A stretch of DNA of 64,000 nt from a virus, in IMG/VR virus record IMGVR_UViG_3300033571_028151, positions 22,708 to 86,707 of that record, one strand, 5' to 3'. Of the stretch, positions 1 through 7,240 are shown piece after piece (the stretch's first letter is position 1; each line of letters starts with the position of its first letter). A model generated the notes under the pieces. The model searched no databases. It was not told the DNA's origin and saw only the letters and a list, made by a program, of their open reading frames with translations. Position numbers and translations under genes: made by a program.

Positions 1-1
1 A

Positions 2-307
2 GCAAAGACAAAGCATCAGTATTTGTCGTTACAGGAGGCCGAGAATATTGTCCGAGAGCACAGTTTTGTGAGCGATGACGGTTACGCCGTTGGCGGTGAC
101 ACGAAAGAAGAAGCCAAGAAAAAGATAAATGAACTGCTCGCCGCGCTCATGGATCGCATTATGTCGAACGTCTTGCAAGAAGGCGTAAAACAAAACCTGC
201 TAGACTGCCAGTATGACGTAGACAATAACGATTTTACATTCTCCGTTACCGACGAGGGGAAGCAGAAAGTTGACGAAATCAGACACGCAAGAGAAAACAA
301 TAGTTGA
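2..307 (+). CDS. Hypothetical protein, 5' partial
   Basis: The frame is open from the first bases of the window, so this is probably the 3' end of a gene that starts upstream. A TTG at 23 could serve as a start but has no Shine-Dalgarno sequence. The visible part is about 100 residues, highly charged and mostly helical in character, with no motif I recognise. Its last 38 bases overlap the next gene in another frame, as in translationally coupled phage genes. Confidence 0.6.
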   Translation, partial: AKTKHQYLSLQEAENIVREHSFVSDDGYAVGGDTKEEAKKKINELLAALMDRIMSNVLQEGVKQNLLDCQYDVDNNDFTFSVTDEGKQKVDEIRHARENNS

Positions 308-617
308 AGCCGTAGCCGAAGAAATCAAAAAGTTTGAAGCCGTCCAAAAAAAGTACAGGGAGTTCGGCGCCTACGACACTGAGCCAGACGGCGTTTTTCA
401 GAAAATTGTAGACGACGCGGTAAAAGGTAGTGCACCGGCCATTCCGCGCGACGGAGAAAATTGGCAACTGTACGCGAGCAGCATGGACTGTTCGGAGGCT
501 GCGAACGCGTTGCACGATCAGGCGTTGGCAGTCGTTCGAGCAATCGAGAGTTGCCCAATTCGCGACATCGCCCGTCTTCGTGCAAAATTAAAAGACTACT
601 GCTGGCGGTTGTATTAA
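270..617 (+). CDS. Hypothetical protein, TTG start
   Basis: 115 residues. TTG is chosen because GAGGGG lies about 10 bases upstream and no other start occurs early in the frame. The N-terminal half is rich in Glu and Lys and probably helical. The C-terminus is short and basic. Its stop overlaps by 4 bases the stop of the terminase gene, which runs towards it from the other strand, so the two transcripts converge. Function unknown. Confidence 0.6.
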   Translation: MTKSDTQEKTIVEAVAEEIKKFEAVQKKYREFGAYDTEPDGVFQKIVDDAVKGSAPAIPRDGENWQLYASSMDCSEAANALHDQALAVVRAIESCPIRDIARLRAKLKDYCWRLY

Positions 618-2539
618 TAACCGCCAAAGTAACTGTTGCCGATAGAGTCGTCGGCCCAGTCAATGTCGCGTTCTTGTGCCACCTGTTTTGCGGTAATCCG
701 CCCGACGCCGGCCAGTTGCGCAAAATTAGGCCACGCTTGGCACACGTGCCACAACGCGCACGCACCAAGATTGACAGCCTGCGCAAAGTCGTCAGTCAGC
801 AGCGTGTTGCGCGTAATAGTATAGATGTCGCCGCCAAGTCGCGACTCTGTCTTGTTTTCGACCAACGCCAGAAAGTCAGCAACAATTCCGGGCGCATCTT
901 GCGATGACCAGTCGTATTGAAAAAATCGCAGTTGTTTCATTTTGATCGCTTGGCATGTGTACAGCAGACTGCGCGTCTTGTCGAGGCTGTAATGCTGCCG
1001 ATGATTAATCGGTGTCGGCTCTTTGTAGACAATGATGTCTTGCGCTGCTGAGCGGACGAGACGCATTGCCATGACGCGGTCAAGATTGAAACCGGCCTGC
1101 ACCATCACCGTCTCGCGCACGGTGCCGGCGCCGGTATAGTCGTGGGCTACAAGATCGCACTTAAACTTGTTGCACCACTTCATGCACTCGATGGCTTCCT
1201 GCAAATGATCACCGCCGATGAGCAGGCGTTTGCCCCACAACACATCGATTCTGCCGTCTGGTAAAAAACCCATCACGGCAATCGCGGTGAAACTAACGCC
1301 TTCTTCGCCGCCACCGCCCCAGTCGATTGCCAAGACGCGGTGCCGGTACTTCATCAGGTTTTGATAGCATTGTGGGTCTGGTTCTTTCTTGTTCTCCCAC
1401 TTCAACAAGCACGCGCCCTTTAAATCAGTCTCACTGACGAGTTTTTGACCAGTGTCAATACTCTCGCCCATGACTTCGTTGTAGAACTGGGCCTGCGTCA
1501 TGTTGCCAAAGCCTTCGCGCTTCAACAGCAGCGTCGTCCACTTGTCGGGATCGGAGAAGTGCAGCGGCAAGATAATCTGCGGAACGTGGTAGCCGGCAAA
1601 CTGCCAACGCCGCTCAGGATAGCGATGCACCCACCGACCGTGCCGCGGGCTGATGGGTTTTTGACACTTTGCGCACACGGTGCCGGGATACTTCTCGCTA
1701 ATGTGCGGCGACCACGGGCCAATCATCGCGTCAAGATCGTGTTCGAGCGCCGGGATGTTCCAGTGCCGGCACGAGTGACACGGTATAAACCATTCCGCTT
1801 GCGACGAACGTTTATACAAACCGTAAATTAAATTGTCGAAGGTCTTCGGCGTTCCTGTGAAATACATGGTCCCCCATTTGGAGTACGACATGGTTTCTTG
1901 AATGATAGGAACGTGATCGGGGTCCATGTCCTGCACTTCGTCGATGCACACACGGTCAGCAGACACACCACGGACGCGGTCAGCGTCAAGCAACGCAAAT
2001 GAGAACAACATCATTGAGTTGTTTTTGAACGAACGTTGCAGAACTGAGTTTTCGGTCGTCGTGCCTGACCATAACACCTTTACTGGTGATTGATCGATGA
2101 AAGGTCGGACATAGTTATTTGAAAACCGACGAATCTGCTCGTACAACGGCGTGATGAACAACGTTTTGAAAAACGGAATGGAGTTCGCCACCACAACGCC
2201 GTGCGCGGCCAGACTCGTAGACTTCGACACCTGACGGCCCGTGCACCACACCTGATTCTTCGGTGTCAGGCAACGAAAAAGTGGGGAAAACGGGTAGTGA
2301 TTATCTAGAGTGTACGGCTTACCGTTTAGGTTCAACACCAACGGCAGTAGCGGCTCTAAAGACGAAAATACACGTTGCTGCGCAAGAGCACCTAACACGC
2401 GACAGCGTGCTTGCGCGGCTTTCTGATCCGTGGCGTTAATCGACGCCAGTTCTTCCAGCAGCGACCGAACGCCAAGATTCGCGACTTCGATCGCTGCTGT
2501 GTTATTTGCAGGCAAGTCCTGCGTACTATTAGGTGCCAT
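614..2539 (-). CDS. terL: Terminase large subunit (DNA-packaging ATPase/nuclease)
   Basis: 641 residues. The motor cuts concatemeric phage DNA and pumps it through the portal. Visible motifs: Walker A GRQVSKST (about 101-108), Walker B VCIDEVQDM (about 197-205), coupling motif TGTP (about 228-231), a zinc-ribbon insertion with C254xxC257 and C289xxC292, then an RNase H-like nuclease domain with D406 (LAIDWGG), HD at 466-467 and DD at 583-584 (TDDFAQA). A zinc insertion between ATPase and nuclease recalls the GpA-like branch. It is the only convincing - strand gene here. Its start codon abuts the start of a + strand gene at 2540, and its stop overlaps the stop of the gene ending at 617. Confidence 0.95.
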   Translation of the reverse strand: MAPNSTQDLPANNTAAIEVANLGVRSLLEELASINATDQKAAQARCRVLGALAQQRVFSSLEPLLPLVLNLNGKPYTLDNHYPFSPLFRCLTPKNQVWCTGRQVSKSTSLAAHGVVVANSIPFFKTLFITPLYEQIRRFSNNYVRPFIDQSPVKVLWSGTTTENSVLQRSFKNNSMMLFSFALLDADRVRGVSADRVCIDEVQDMDPDHVPIIQETMSYSKWGTMYFTGTPKTFDNLIYGLYKRSSQAEWFIPCHSCRHWNIPALEHDLDAMIGPWSPHISEKYPGTVCAKCQKPISPRHGRWVHRYPERRWQFAGYHVPQIILPLHFSDPDKWTTLLLKREGFGNMTQAQFYNEVMGESIDTGQKLVSETDLKGACLLKWENKKEPDPQCYQNLMKYRHRVLAIDWGGGGEEGVSFTAIAVMGFLPDGRIDVLWGKRLLIGGDHLQEAIECMKWCNKFKCDLVAHDYTGAGTVRETVMVQAGFNLDRVMAMRLVRSAAQDIIVYKEPTPINHRQHYSLDKTRSLLYTCQAIKMKQLRFFQYDWSSQDAPGIVADFLALVENKTESRLGGDIYTITRNTLLTDDFAQAVNLGACALWHVCQAWPNFAQLAGVGRITAKQVAQERDIDWADDSIGNSYFGGY

Positions 2540-2746
2540 ATGCGCGATTATGACGGTCGGATAATTGTGCCTTACGAACAGCCCGGTAACAGAAACTTAC
2601 CAGATGACGAGCCTGAATTGCAGTGGTTGGAAGATGGCGTCAACTACTTGTGCGGGTTAGTCTTTGAAGTAGTTTCCAAAACTTTTGTTTTGCTCATACT
2701 TACCGGCGTTCGTTTATTTCAAGCGTACCGCGAATGGCGGGCGTAG
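2540..2746 (+). CDS. Small predicted membrane protein
   Basis: 68 residues from ATG 2540. AGGTG about 5 bases upstream is a possible ribosome site lying inside the start of the divergent terminase gene. The first half is hydrophilic and acidic. The second half has one hydrophobic stretch (about residues 38-60), suggesting a single membrane span near the C-terminus. The divergent starts leave no room for a conventional promoter between this gene and the terminase. Function unknown. Confidence 0.55.
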   Translation: MRDYDGRIIVPYEQPGNRNLPDDEPELQWLEDGVNYLCGLVFEVVSKTFVLLILTGVRLFQAYREWRA

Positions 2747-2805
2747 TTCCGACGTGCAGCGGCGAGTATACTAAACAGTATCTTGCCGCTGTATTGGAGT
2801 ACACT

Positions 2806-3036
2806 ATGCCACAATTCGGAAAAAGCGCAAAACTCTACATGGAGCGCCGACTGCCTGCGTACCAGAATACGTTGCGCGGCCCGGCTCCTCAAGCGTACCT
2901 GCCCGATAACCCTGTAAATCATCTAAAATTAGAGGCACCATTGCCCCTGCCCAAATTCCTGTACGCACGAAAGTACGTCGACGGAGGAAAGACGCAACCA
3001 TGGCCTAGCGGGGTTTGCACAGAATGTGATCAATGA
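2806..3036 (+). CDS. Hypothetical protein
   Basis: 76 residues. ATG 2806 is preferred because TGGAG ends 6 bases upstream. An in-frame ATG at 2734 would add 24 residues and overlap the previous gene without a visible ribosome site. Proline-rich, with one CxxC near the C-terminus (VCTEC). The stop overlaps the next start as ATGA. Function unknown. Confidence 0.6.
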   Translation: MPQFGKSAKLYMERRLPAYQNTLRGPAPQAYLPDNPVNHLKLEAPLPLPKFLYARKYVDGGKTQPWPSGVCTECDQ

Positions 3037-3224
3037 GTGACAGCCCAGACGTCAACAAGACTTTTGTTCAGATCGCCGCGTTTGTTCTAGCCGGCGGTCT
3101 GATTAGTTCATACACTGTTGGCGGCTACAGCATGCTGGCGGCGCTTGTCGCTTGCTATTTTATGCTGGTCGCTACCAATGCTATTAAACGCGGAGAAAAT
3201 TCCCGCAAGCGAAAGGGTTCATAA
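3033..3224 (+). CDS. Small two-span membrane protein
   Basis: 63 residues, overlapping the preceding stop by 4 bases. Two hydrophobic segments (about residues 12-28 and 32-48) are separated by a short Gly/Tyr turn, and the tail is strongly basic (Lys/Arg). This is the pattern of a small inner-membrane protein with the tail in the cytoplasm. The next gene starts directly after the stop and also encodes a membrane protein. Function unknown. Confidence 0.65.
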   Translation: MSDSPDVNKTFVQIAAFVLAGGLISSYTVGGYSMLAALVACYFMLVATNAIKRGENSRKRKGS

Positions 3225-3575
3225 ATGAACGCGCTCGACTTCGTTGCAGTCGTGTTTGCTTCCGGCGCAATCATCGAGGTCTGGCACAAGGGTTCCATAT
3301 TTGAAACCGCCCGCGCGTACGTGCAGGCGTGGCAGGACGTCTCAGCGCCGGAGTCGGCAAAGGGTCGCCTGTGGGAACTCATTATGTGCCCGTTTTGCAA
3401 GAGTTATCATATCCCAATCTACTTGTTCCTGCTCCTCTTGGCAGGCGACACGTTCGGCGGTACGATAGCCGCACTCGTTCGCGTCGTGGTGTACGGTTTG
3501 GCCGCAACACGAATCGGAAACTTAATCGACGGCCTTGTGCCGAGCCGAATGCGATACGATCCCCCCATCCTTTAA
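3225..3575 (+). CDS. Membrane protein, possibly DUF1360-like
   Basis: 116 residues with hydrophobic segments near residues 4-18, 65-80 and 83-98. Between the first two is a CPFCKSYHIP stretch. A CPxCxSxxxP-type motif next to membrane spans is typical of the small phage and bacterial DUF1360 membrane proteins. The similarity is from memory of the motif, so the family call is tentative. It starts on the base after the previous stop. Confidence 0.55.
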   Translation: MNALDFVAVVFASGAIIEVWHKGSIFETARAYVQAWQDVSAPESAKGRLWELIMCPFCKSYHIPIYLFLLLLAGDTFGGTIAALVRVVVYGLAATRIGNLIDGLVPSRMRYDPPIL

Positions 3576-3588
3576 TTTGGAGAAAAGC

Positions 3589-3987
3589 ATGGAAGCCCAA
3601 CCGGCCCCAGCCACTGAAAACGCAGCCGTTCAAACTCGTTTACCGTTTGACGCCGAGTTTTTCAAACTCGTAGAAGCGTTCACAGTTGAAGCGCTGACCA
3701 AGGTGCCGGAACTGCACGGAATTGCACTCATCCCGCTCTGGGTCAACCAGCCCGAAAACGCTCCGTCTGGTTTGCTGCGGCTTCGCGATGCGACGCCGCC
3801 GTACATGGCGAGCCTGCTGCGCCTGCTGACACGCCTCGCGGCGTTCAACGTAGAAGTCAACCGAGACCTGATTAATCAGATCAAGATGTTTGACACGTAC
3901 GCGGCGCAACTGGCCGAAACAATCAAAGAACGCACAGAGACCATCAACAATTTGCCAAAGCAAGACAATCCAACAACAAATGGATAA
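3589..3987 (+). CDS. Hypothetical protein with C-terminal helix
   Basis: 132 residues. ATG 3589 follows GGAGAAAAG at a good distance. The last 45 residues have a heptad-like pattern (IKMFDTYAAQLAETIKERTE), suggesting a coiled coil. The stop lies 8 bases inside the next gene. No family recognised. Confidence 0.65.
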   Translation: MEAQPAPATENAAVQTRLPFDAEFFKLVEAFTVEALTKVPELHGIALIPLWVNQPENAPSGLLRLRDATPPYMASLLRLLTRLAAFNVEVNRDLINQIKMFDTYAAQLAETIKERTETINNLPKQDNPTTNG

Positions 3988-4291
3988 GACGAAGATTGCG
4001 CCAAATACAGATATTGAAATCGTCGCGTCCCAGCAGGGCGTAGCGCGCATTTTGGCGGCGCAATACGCGCACATGAGTTCAGACGAGGCAAAGGCCGCGC
4101 TGGCGCGGACAAATAACCCTGTCTGGTCTAACGACGAACTCATGGAAGTTTTCGAAGTTTCGCACTTCGATCCGCCGTATGTGCATGTAATTAAAAAGGC
4201 CGACGGCACCCGCGGCACCGTGGCCTTCATCGACACGCCGCGACTTTATTTTGCGTTTCAGGAAGAAACCAATGACGCAAGAACGCCGTGA
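3980..4291 (+). CDS. Hypothetical protein
   Basis: 103 residues from ATG 3980, overlapping the end of the gene before. The N-terminal half resembles a small helical domain (SQQGVARILAAQYAHMSSDEAKAAL). The C-terminal half is a probable beta domain (PPYVHVIKKADGTRGTVAF). No family recognised. The next gene starts 20 bases before its stop. Confidence 0.65.
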   Translation: MDKTKIAPNTDIEIVASQQGVARILAAQYAHMSSDEAKAALARTNNPVWSNDELMEVFEVSHFDPPYVHVIKKADGTRGTVAFIDTPRLYFAFQEETNDARTP

Positions 4292-4748
4292 GTATGACAC
4301 AGGCGCAGTTCGCAGCGCCGACTGCGAGCAAACACGTTACGACCTGATCACGCCGATCGGGTTGCGACGGTTAGCAGAAACATACGCTGAGGGTGCTGCG
4401 AAGTTTGGCCAGTTTAACTGGGAAAACGGCATGCCCGTCACCGACCTGCTCAATCACGCAATTGCGCATGTCTACAAGTTTCTCGGCGGCGATAGAAGCG
4501 AAGATCATCTCGCGCACGCCGCTTGGAATCTTCTCGGCGCCATCCACTCTATGGAACAGTGGCCCGAGTTAAATCAGCAGTGGCTCCGCGGAGCAAACTG
4601 CACTATTCCGCCGGGGGCTTCGGCGCCCACGACACCACCCGCAGCGATCGATATTGCGGGAGAGGAAGTCGCCCCCGGAATCTTCGCCGTCAGCACGGCT
4701 GACGAAATCGAGAAGTTGCGGAAAACGATTCTCGGCAAAAGCGGCTAA
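4272..4748 (+). CDS. dATP/dGTP diphosphohydrolase-like protein (DUF5664 type)
   Basis: 158 residues from ATG 4272, with GGAAG 6 bases upstream. The sequence carries the pattern of the phage DUF5664 / dATP-dGTP diphosphohydrolase N-terminal family: RYDLITPIGL (about 23-32), GAAKFGQFNWENG (about 41-53) and a His/Asp/Glu-rich helix pair LNHAIAHVYKF...EDHLAHAAWN (about 60-86) that would bind metal and triphosphate. Family members cleave purine dNTPs to monophosphates, and some occur in phages that replace adenine in their DNA. The C-terminal 60 residues are Pro/Ala-rich and look unstructured. The family is fairly secure; the substrate is inferred. Confidence 0.75.
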   Translation: MTQERREYDTGAVRSADCEQTRYDLITPIGLRRLAETYAEGAAKFGQFNWENGMPVTDLLNHAIAHVYKFLGGDRSEDHLAHAAWNLLGAIHSMEQWPELNQQWLRGANCTIPPGASAPTTPPAAIDIAGEEVAPGIFAVSTADEIEKLRKTILGKSG

Positions 4749-4790
4749 CGCTCGCTTTTCAGCCGGTTTTCATTGCGCCGCAGAAAAAAA

Positions 4791-4828
4791 TTGACAGGGG
4801 GATTGATTTTTCTTTCCCCCCGTATATC
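4791..4828 (+). promoter_or_regulatory. Possible promoter/hairpin before the acidic protein gene
   Basis: A perfect -35-like TTGACA (4791-4796) is followed by TATATC at 4823-4828, but the 26-base spacer is far too long for an ordinary sigma-70 promoter. The spacer contains GGGGGA and TCCCCC, which can pair and would bring the two boxes closer. It could instead be a small terminator. Weak evidence. Confidence 0.25.
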
Positions 4829-4894
4829 GTGCATTCAAGACGCGTTTAAAGACCCGAAACGGTCGGCGTCGGCGCGTTACTGGAGAGAGGATTT

Positions 4895-5803
4895 ATGGCA
4901 AAGAAATTGTCGACTGGTGGACTCATCAGTCCGACCAACTTGTGGGGCAAGCCGCTTCCAACTACGAAGCAGCCAACTTCCAAGCCAGCCACGGAAAAGG
5001 TTACAGGGAAGATGACCAATTCAGACGATGTCATGGACGACGAAGAAATAGATGTCGATGCCGAGTTGGCCAGCGCAGACGTCGATGATGACGAACTCGC
5101 GGCTGTCGAAGCAGAAGACGCGTCCGAAGTAACCGGCGAACTCGAAGGCGACGATGACGACGGCGACGAAGAAGCCGAAGAAGACGAAGCCGACGATGAA
5201 GAACCGGATTACGAGGATGGCGACGTCGATGACGAAAGTCAGAACGTTGTCGAAGACGATGCAGAGGTCGTCACCGCTGTGGCTGACGACGAAGAAGAAG
5301 CCGGAGACGAGGAAGTCTCCGATACCACTGAGGATGATGTTGTCATGGCAGAAAAGATGAGTTTGTCGGATCACGTTCGGGCTGAGATTGCTCGCCGGCA
5401 CAAGGTCGGTGAGTCGCTTCGTGGCAAGGACATCGTCGATACGCTGGCTAAGAAAAAGATCACGGTCAGCCCGGCGCAGGTCAGCCAGTTGCTGAAGAAA
5501 GCCGGACTGGGCGGCAAGACTCGTGGCCGTCCTGCGGCGACCACGGCGACTGCGTCGACGCCCGAGAAGAGCCGGTCGGCCCTGAAGGCCAAGAAGCGTG
5601 ATGTCACCACGGCGGCTGCGCCGACCGCAGCACCGCGCCGCGAGGCCAACAAAGCCCGGCCCACAACCGCGAACGGCTTCAAGGTGCCGATGTCGCAGTT
5701 GCAGGCTGCCGAGGCTTTTGTTGAAGCCTGCGGCGGTTCTTTTCAGGCTGCTGGCCGCATCCTGACCGCGGCTGAGCAGTTGTCTCAGACGTTCGGTAAC
5801 TGA
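4895..5803 (+). CDS. Acidic/basic DNA-binding-like protein
   Basis: 302 residues from ATG 4895 after GGAGAGAGGA. A short basic N-terminus is followed by a very acidic low-complexity region (about residues 46-150, almost all Asp, Glu, Ala and Val). A compact helix-turn-helix-like segment (about 150-205, LSDHVRAEIAR...VSPAQVSQLLKKAGL) leads into an AT-hook-like TRGRP (about 208-212) and a Lys/Arg/Ala-rich stretch. A helical C-terminus ends in AEQLSQTF. The acidic arm next to a basic DNA-binding half resembles nucleoid-associated or DNA-mimic proteins. Abundance, structure or a regulatory role cannot be told from sequence. A large hairpin follows the stop. Confidence 0.65.
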   Translation: MAKKLSTGGLISPTNLWGKPLPTTKQPTSKPATEKVTGKMTNSDDVMDDEEIDVDAELASADVDDDELAAVEAEDASEVTGELEGDDDDGDEEAEEDEADDEEPDYEDGDVDDESQNVVEDDAEVVTAVADDEEEAGDEEVSDTTEDDVVMAEKMSLSDHVRAEIARRHKVGESLRGKDIVDTLAKKKITVSPAQVSQLLKKAGLGGKTRGRPAATTATASTPEKSRSALKAKKRDVTTAAAPTAAPRREANKARPTTANGFKVPMSQLQAAEAFVEACGGSFQAAGRILTAAEQLSQTFGN

Positions 5804-5811
5804 TTTGTCTA

Positions 5812-5866
5812 GCCTCCCGCCCACGGGGTCGGTCGCTGCGCTGCGGCCGGCTCCGGGCGGGTAGGC
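5812..5866 (+). terminator. Large GC-rich stem-loop after the acidic protein gene
   Basis: An 11-bp stem of GCCTCCCGCCC (5812-5822) with GGGCGGG-T-AGGC (5855-5866), one bulged T, encloses a partly paired 32-base loop. It lies 9 bases after the stop. There is no T-tract, so it may be a terminator of another kind or an RNA-stabilising or leader structure for the genes that follow. Confidence 0.5.
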
Positions 5867-5871
5867 ATCTA

Positions 5872-5909
5872 GGCGCGCTTGCGCCCGTGCGAGACCACTC
5901 TGGTCGCGC
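5872..5909 (+). promoter_or_regulatory. Two further hairpins in the leader of the Ycf35-Ycf46 gene set
   Basis: GGCGC-GCTT-GCGCC (5872-5885) is a perfect 5-bp stem with a 4-base loop. GACCA-CTC-TGGTC (5893-5905) is another, extended by flanking GCG/CGC. With the larger hairpin at 5812-5866 this makes three stem-loops in 100 bases just upstream of the GGAGG ribosome site at 5916. They look like a structured 5' leader or RNA-processing sites. No known riboswitch pattern is recognised. Confidence 0.4.
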
Positions 5910-5928
5910 CAAATCCGGAGGCCATAAC

Positions 5929-6225
5929 GTGCCTGCTACTATTTGCCGCTTTGTGCGGCGCGAAAAACTTACGCCCGGGCGCACGATCATTATGCCCCGC
6001 GGCACGATAAAACGAATTCACGTAAATCAGCACATGATTCGCCGAAACAAAACCAAAGGCGAACGAAACAACGTTATCACAGTGCAGTGGCGCAACAAGT
6101 CATACCCTGTCGAAAAACTGGAAATCAAAGGACCGGCTAATGCTATTTATTCGCCGGAAAAGCCACTGAGTTGCGGCGCTCACGTGTGGGTCGAAACAAA
6201 AGCCGAAGTCATTGTCACCTGCTAA
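5929..6225 (+). CDS. Small basic hypothetical protein, GTG start
   Basis: 98 residues from GTG 5929, chosen because GGAGG (5916-5920) sits 8 bases upstream. Basic and beta-rich (RFVRREKLTPGRTIIMPRGT, ITVQWRNKSYPVEKLEI), which would fit a small SH3-like barrel binding nucleic acid. That is a guess from composition. It lies just before the Ycf35-like gene with a 12-base gap and may belong to the same transcript. Confidence 0.6.
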   Translation: MPATICRFVRREKLTPGRTIIMPRGTIKRIHVNQHMIRRNKTKGERNNVITVQWRNKSYPVEKLEIKGPANAIYSPEKPLSCGAHVWVETKAEVIVTC

Positions 6226-6237
6226 CACACATAACAC

Positions 6238-6603
6238 ATGTCACACATCGTACAAATCAAAACTGAAGTTCGTGACGCGACGGCCGTAATGTCGGCCTGC
6301 AAGCGCCTTGGCCTTGAGCAGCCCGTCGCCGGTCATCATGTATTATTTGCTGGTCAATCCGCCGATGGTCTCGCGGTCAGGTTGCCCGGCTGGTCGTACC
6401 CCGCCGTGTTCAATACGGAAACCGGAGCCGCGGCTTACGACAATTACAACGGCAACTGGGGTAAGCAGGAAGAACTCGATAAGTTTCTTCAAGCGTACGC
6501 GGTCGAAAAGGCGATTTACGAGGCACAGAAGGGTGGTTACTCGGTTTACGAAGAGACGCTGCCCGACGGTTCGATCAAACTTAACATCACGGTAGAGGCT
6601 TGA
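6238..6603 (+). CDS. Ycf35-like DUF1257 protein
   Basis: 121 residues. The start MSHIVQIKTEVRD, the central YDNYNGNWG and the ending GGYSVYEETLPDGSIKLNI match the plan of DUF1257/Ycf35 proteins, which typically begin MSHF..IKT and end in a variant of GF.v.e....dGsi.l.v. Ycf35 is encoded in plastid and cyanobacterial genomes and in some planctomycetes, and its biochemical role is unknown. The next genes are DUF2997 and Ycf46-like ATPase, its usual partners in cellular genomes, which strengthens the call. The gap to the next gene is 3 bases. Confidence 0.8.
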   Translation: MSHIVQIKTEVRDATAVMSACKRLGLEQPVAGHHVLFAGQSADGLAVRLPGWSYPAVFNTETGAAAYDNYNGNWGKQEELDKFLQAYAVEKAIYEAQKGGYSVYEETLPDGSIKLNITVEA

Positions 6604-6606
6604 TAC

Positions 6607-6798
6607 ATGAGTAAGACCATTCAGGTTGTTGTGTCGCCCACGGGCGAGACCAAGATTGAGACGTTCGGCTTCACCGGCAGTTCGTGTCAGGAGGCGTCGC
6701 GGGCGCTGGAGCAGGCTCTGGGCGCCAAGACGGACGAGACCCTGACCGGCGATTACTACGCGGCGTCCAATGAGCAGCAGATTGAAACCCAAAACTGA
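6607..6798 (+). CDS. DUF2997 protein
   Basis: 63 residues with the DUF2997 pattern: a beta-strand start (IQVVVSPTGETKIET), then GFTGSSC (21-27) and LEQALG (34-39). In cyanobacteria and planctomycetes this small protein is commonly encoded beside DUF1257. It is of unknown function, perhaps an adaptor. It is 3 bases after the Ycf35-like gene and 1 base before the GNAT gene. Confidence 0.75.
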   Translation: MSKTIQVVVSPTGETKIETFGFTGSSCQEASRALEQALGAKTDETLTGDYYAASNEQQIETQN

Positions 6799-6799
6799 G

Positions 6800-7240
6800 A
6801 TGAAACCGGATTTCTCGCCGTTCACTGGCGGGTACAGTCCGTTCATCCAAACTAAACGTTTTGATATCTTTCACCACTGCGTCGTGCGCAACCCTAATGC
6901 AGGGTATCCGCGCGAGTTATTTACGGTGTGGGGTCGCAACTACGACTCGCCGCCCCGCCCAGTATGCGAAGTGGTTTTATGGCCCAACCCGTACAGCCTG
7001 TACGTCGAGTGGGTCCACGTTGACGAGCAGCATCGTCGACAAGGAATAGCCACCGAAGTTCTTCGTGCATTGCGCGAGAAACTTGGAAAACTTGATATGA
7101 CCGGCGCGACAGACGAGGGCGAAGAGTTCGTCGCGGCGCGGGTTGATCGTATTAATGCGCCTGTCAAGAAACAGGCGCGTGTTGCACCCAAAAAGAACAT
7201 AACAAAGAAGGCAAAGCGTGTCTCTCGAAAAAGAAATTAA
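6800..7240 (+). CDS. GNAT-family N-acetyltransferase-like protein
   Basis: 146 residues from ATG 6800; an in-frame ATG at 6770 is possible but would sit inside DUF2997. The strand VEWVHVDEQHRRQGIATEVLRALREKL (about 69-95) is motif A of GNAT enzymes, with RRQGIA (79-84) as the acetyl-CoA pyrophosphate loop. The tail is strongly basic (KKQARVAPKKNITKKAKR), so it may bind nucleic acid. The acceptor is unknown. It sits within the Ycf35-Ycf46 set and overlaps the ATPase start by 23 bases. Usual sets in cells do not, to my knowledge, include a GNAT. Confidence 0.75.
   Translation: MKPDFSPFTGGYSPFIQTKRFDIFHHCVVRNPNAGYPRELFTVWGRNYDSPPRPVCEVVLWPNPYSLYVEWVHVDEQHRRQGIATEVLRALREKLGKLDMTGATDEGEEFVAARVDRINAPVKKQARVAPKKNITKKAKRVSRKRN

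Noticed and set aside
5021-5824. Long - strand frame opposite the acidic protein gene
   Set aside because: It mirrors the Asp/Glu codon-rich + strand gene, giving Val/Phe/Ile-rich nonsense. The + strand gene has a good ribosome site.
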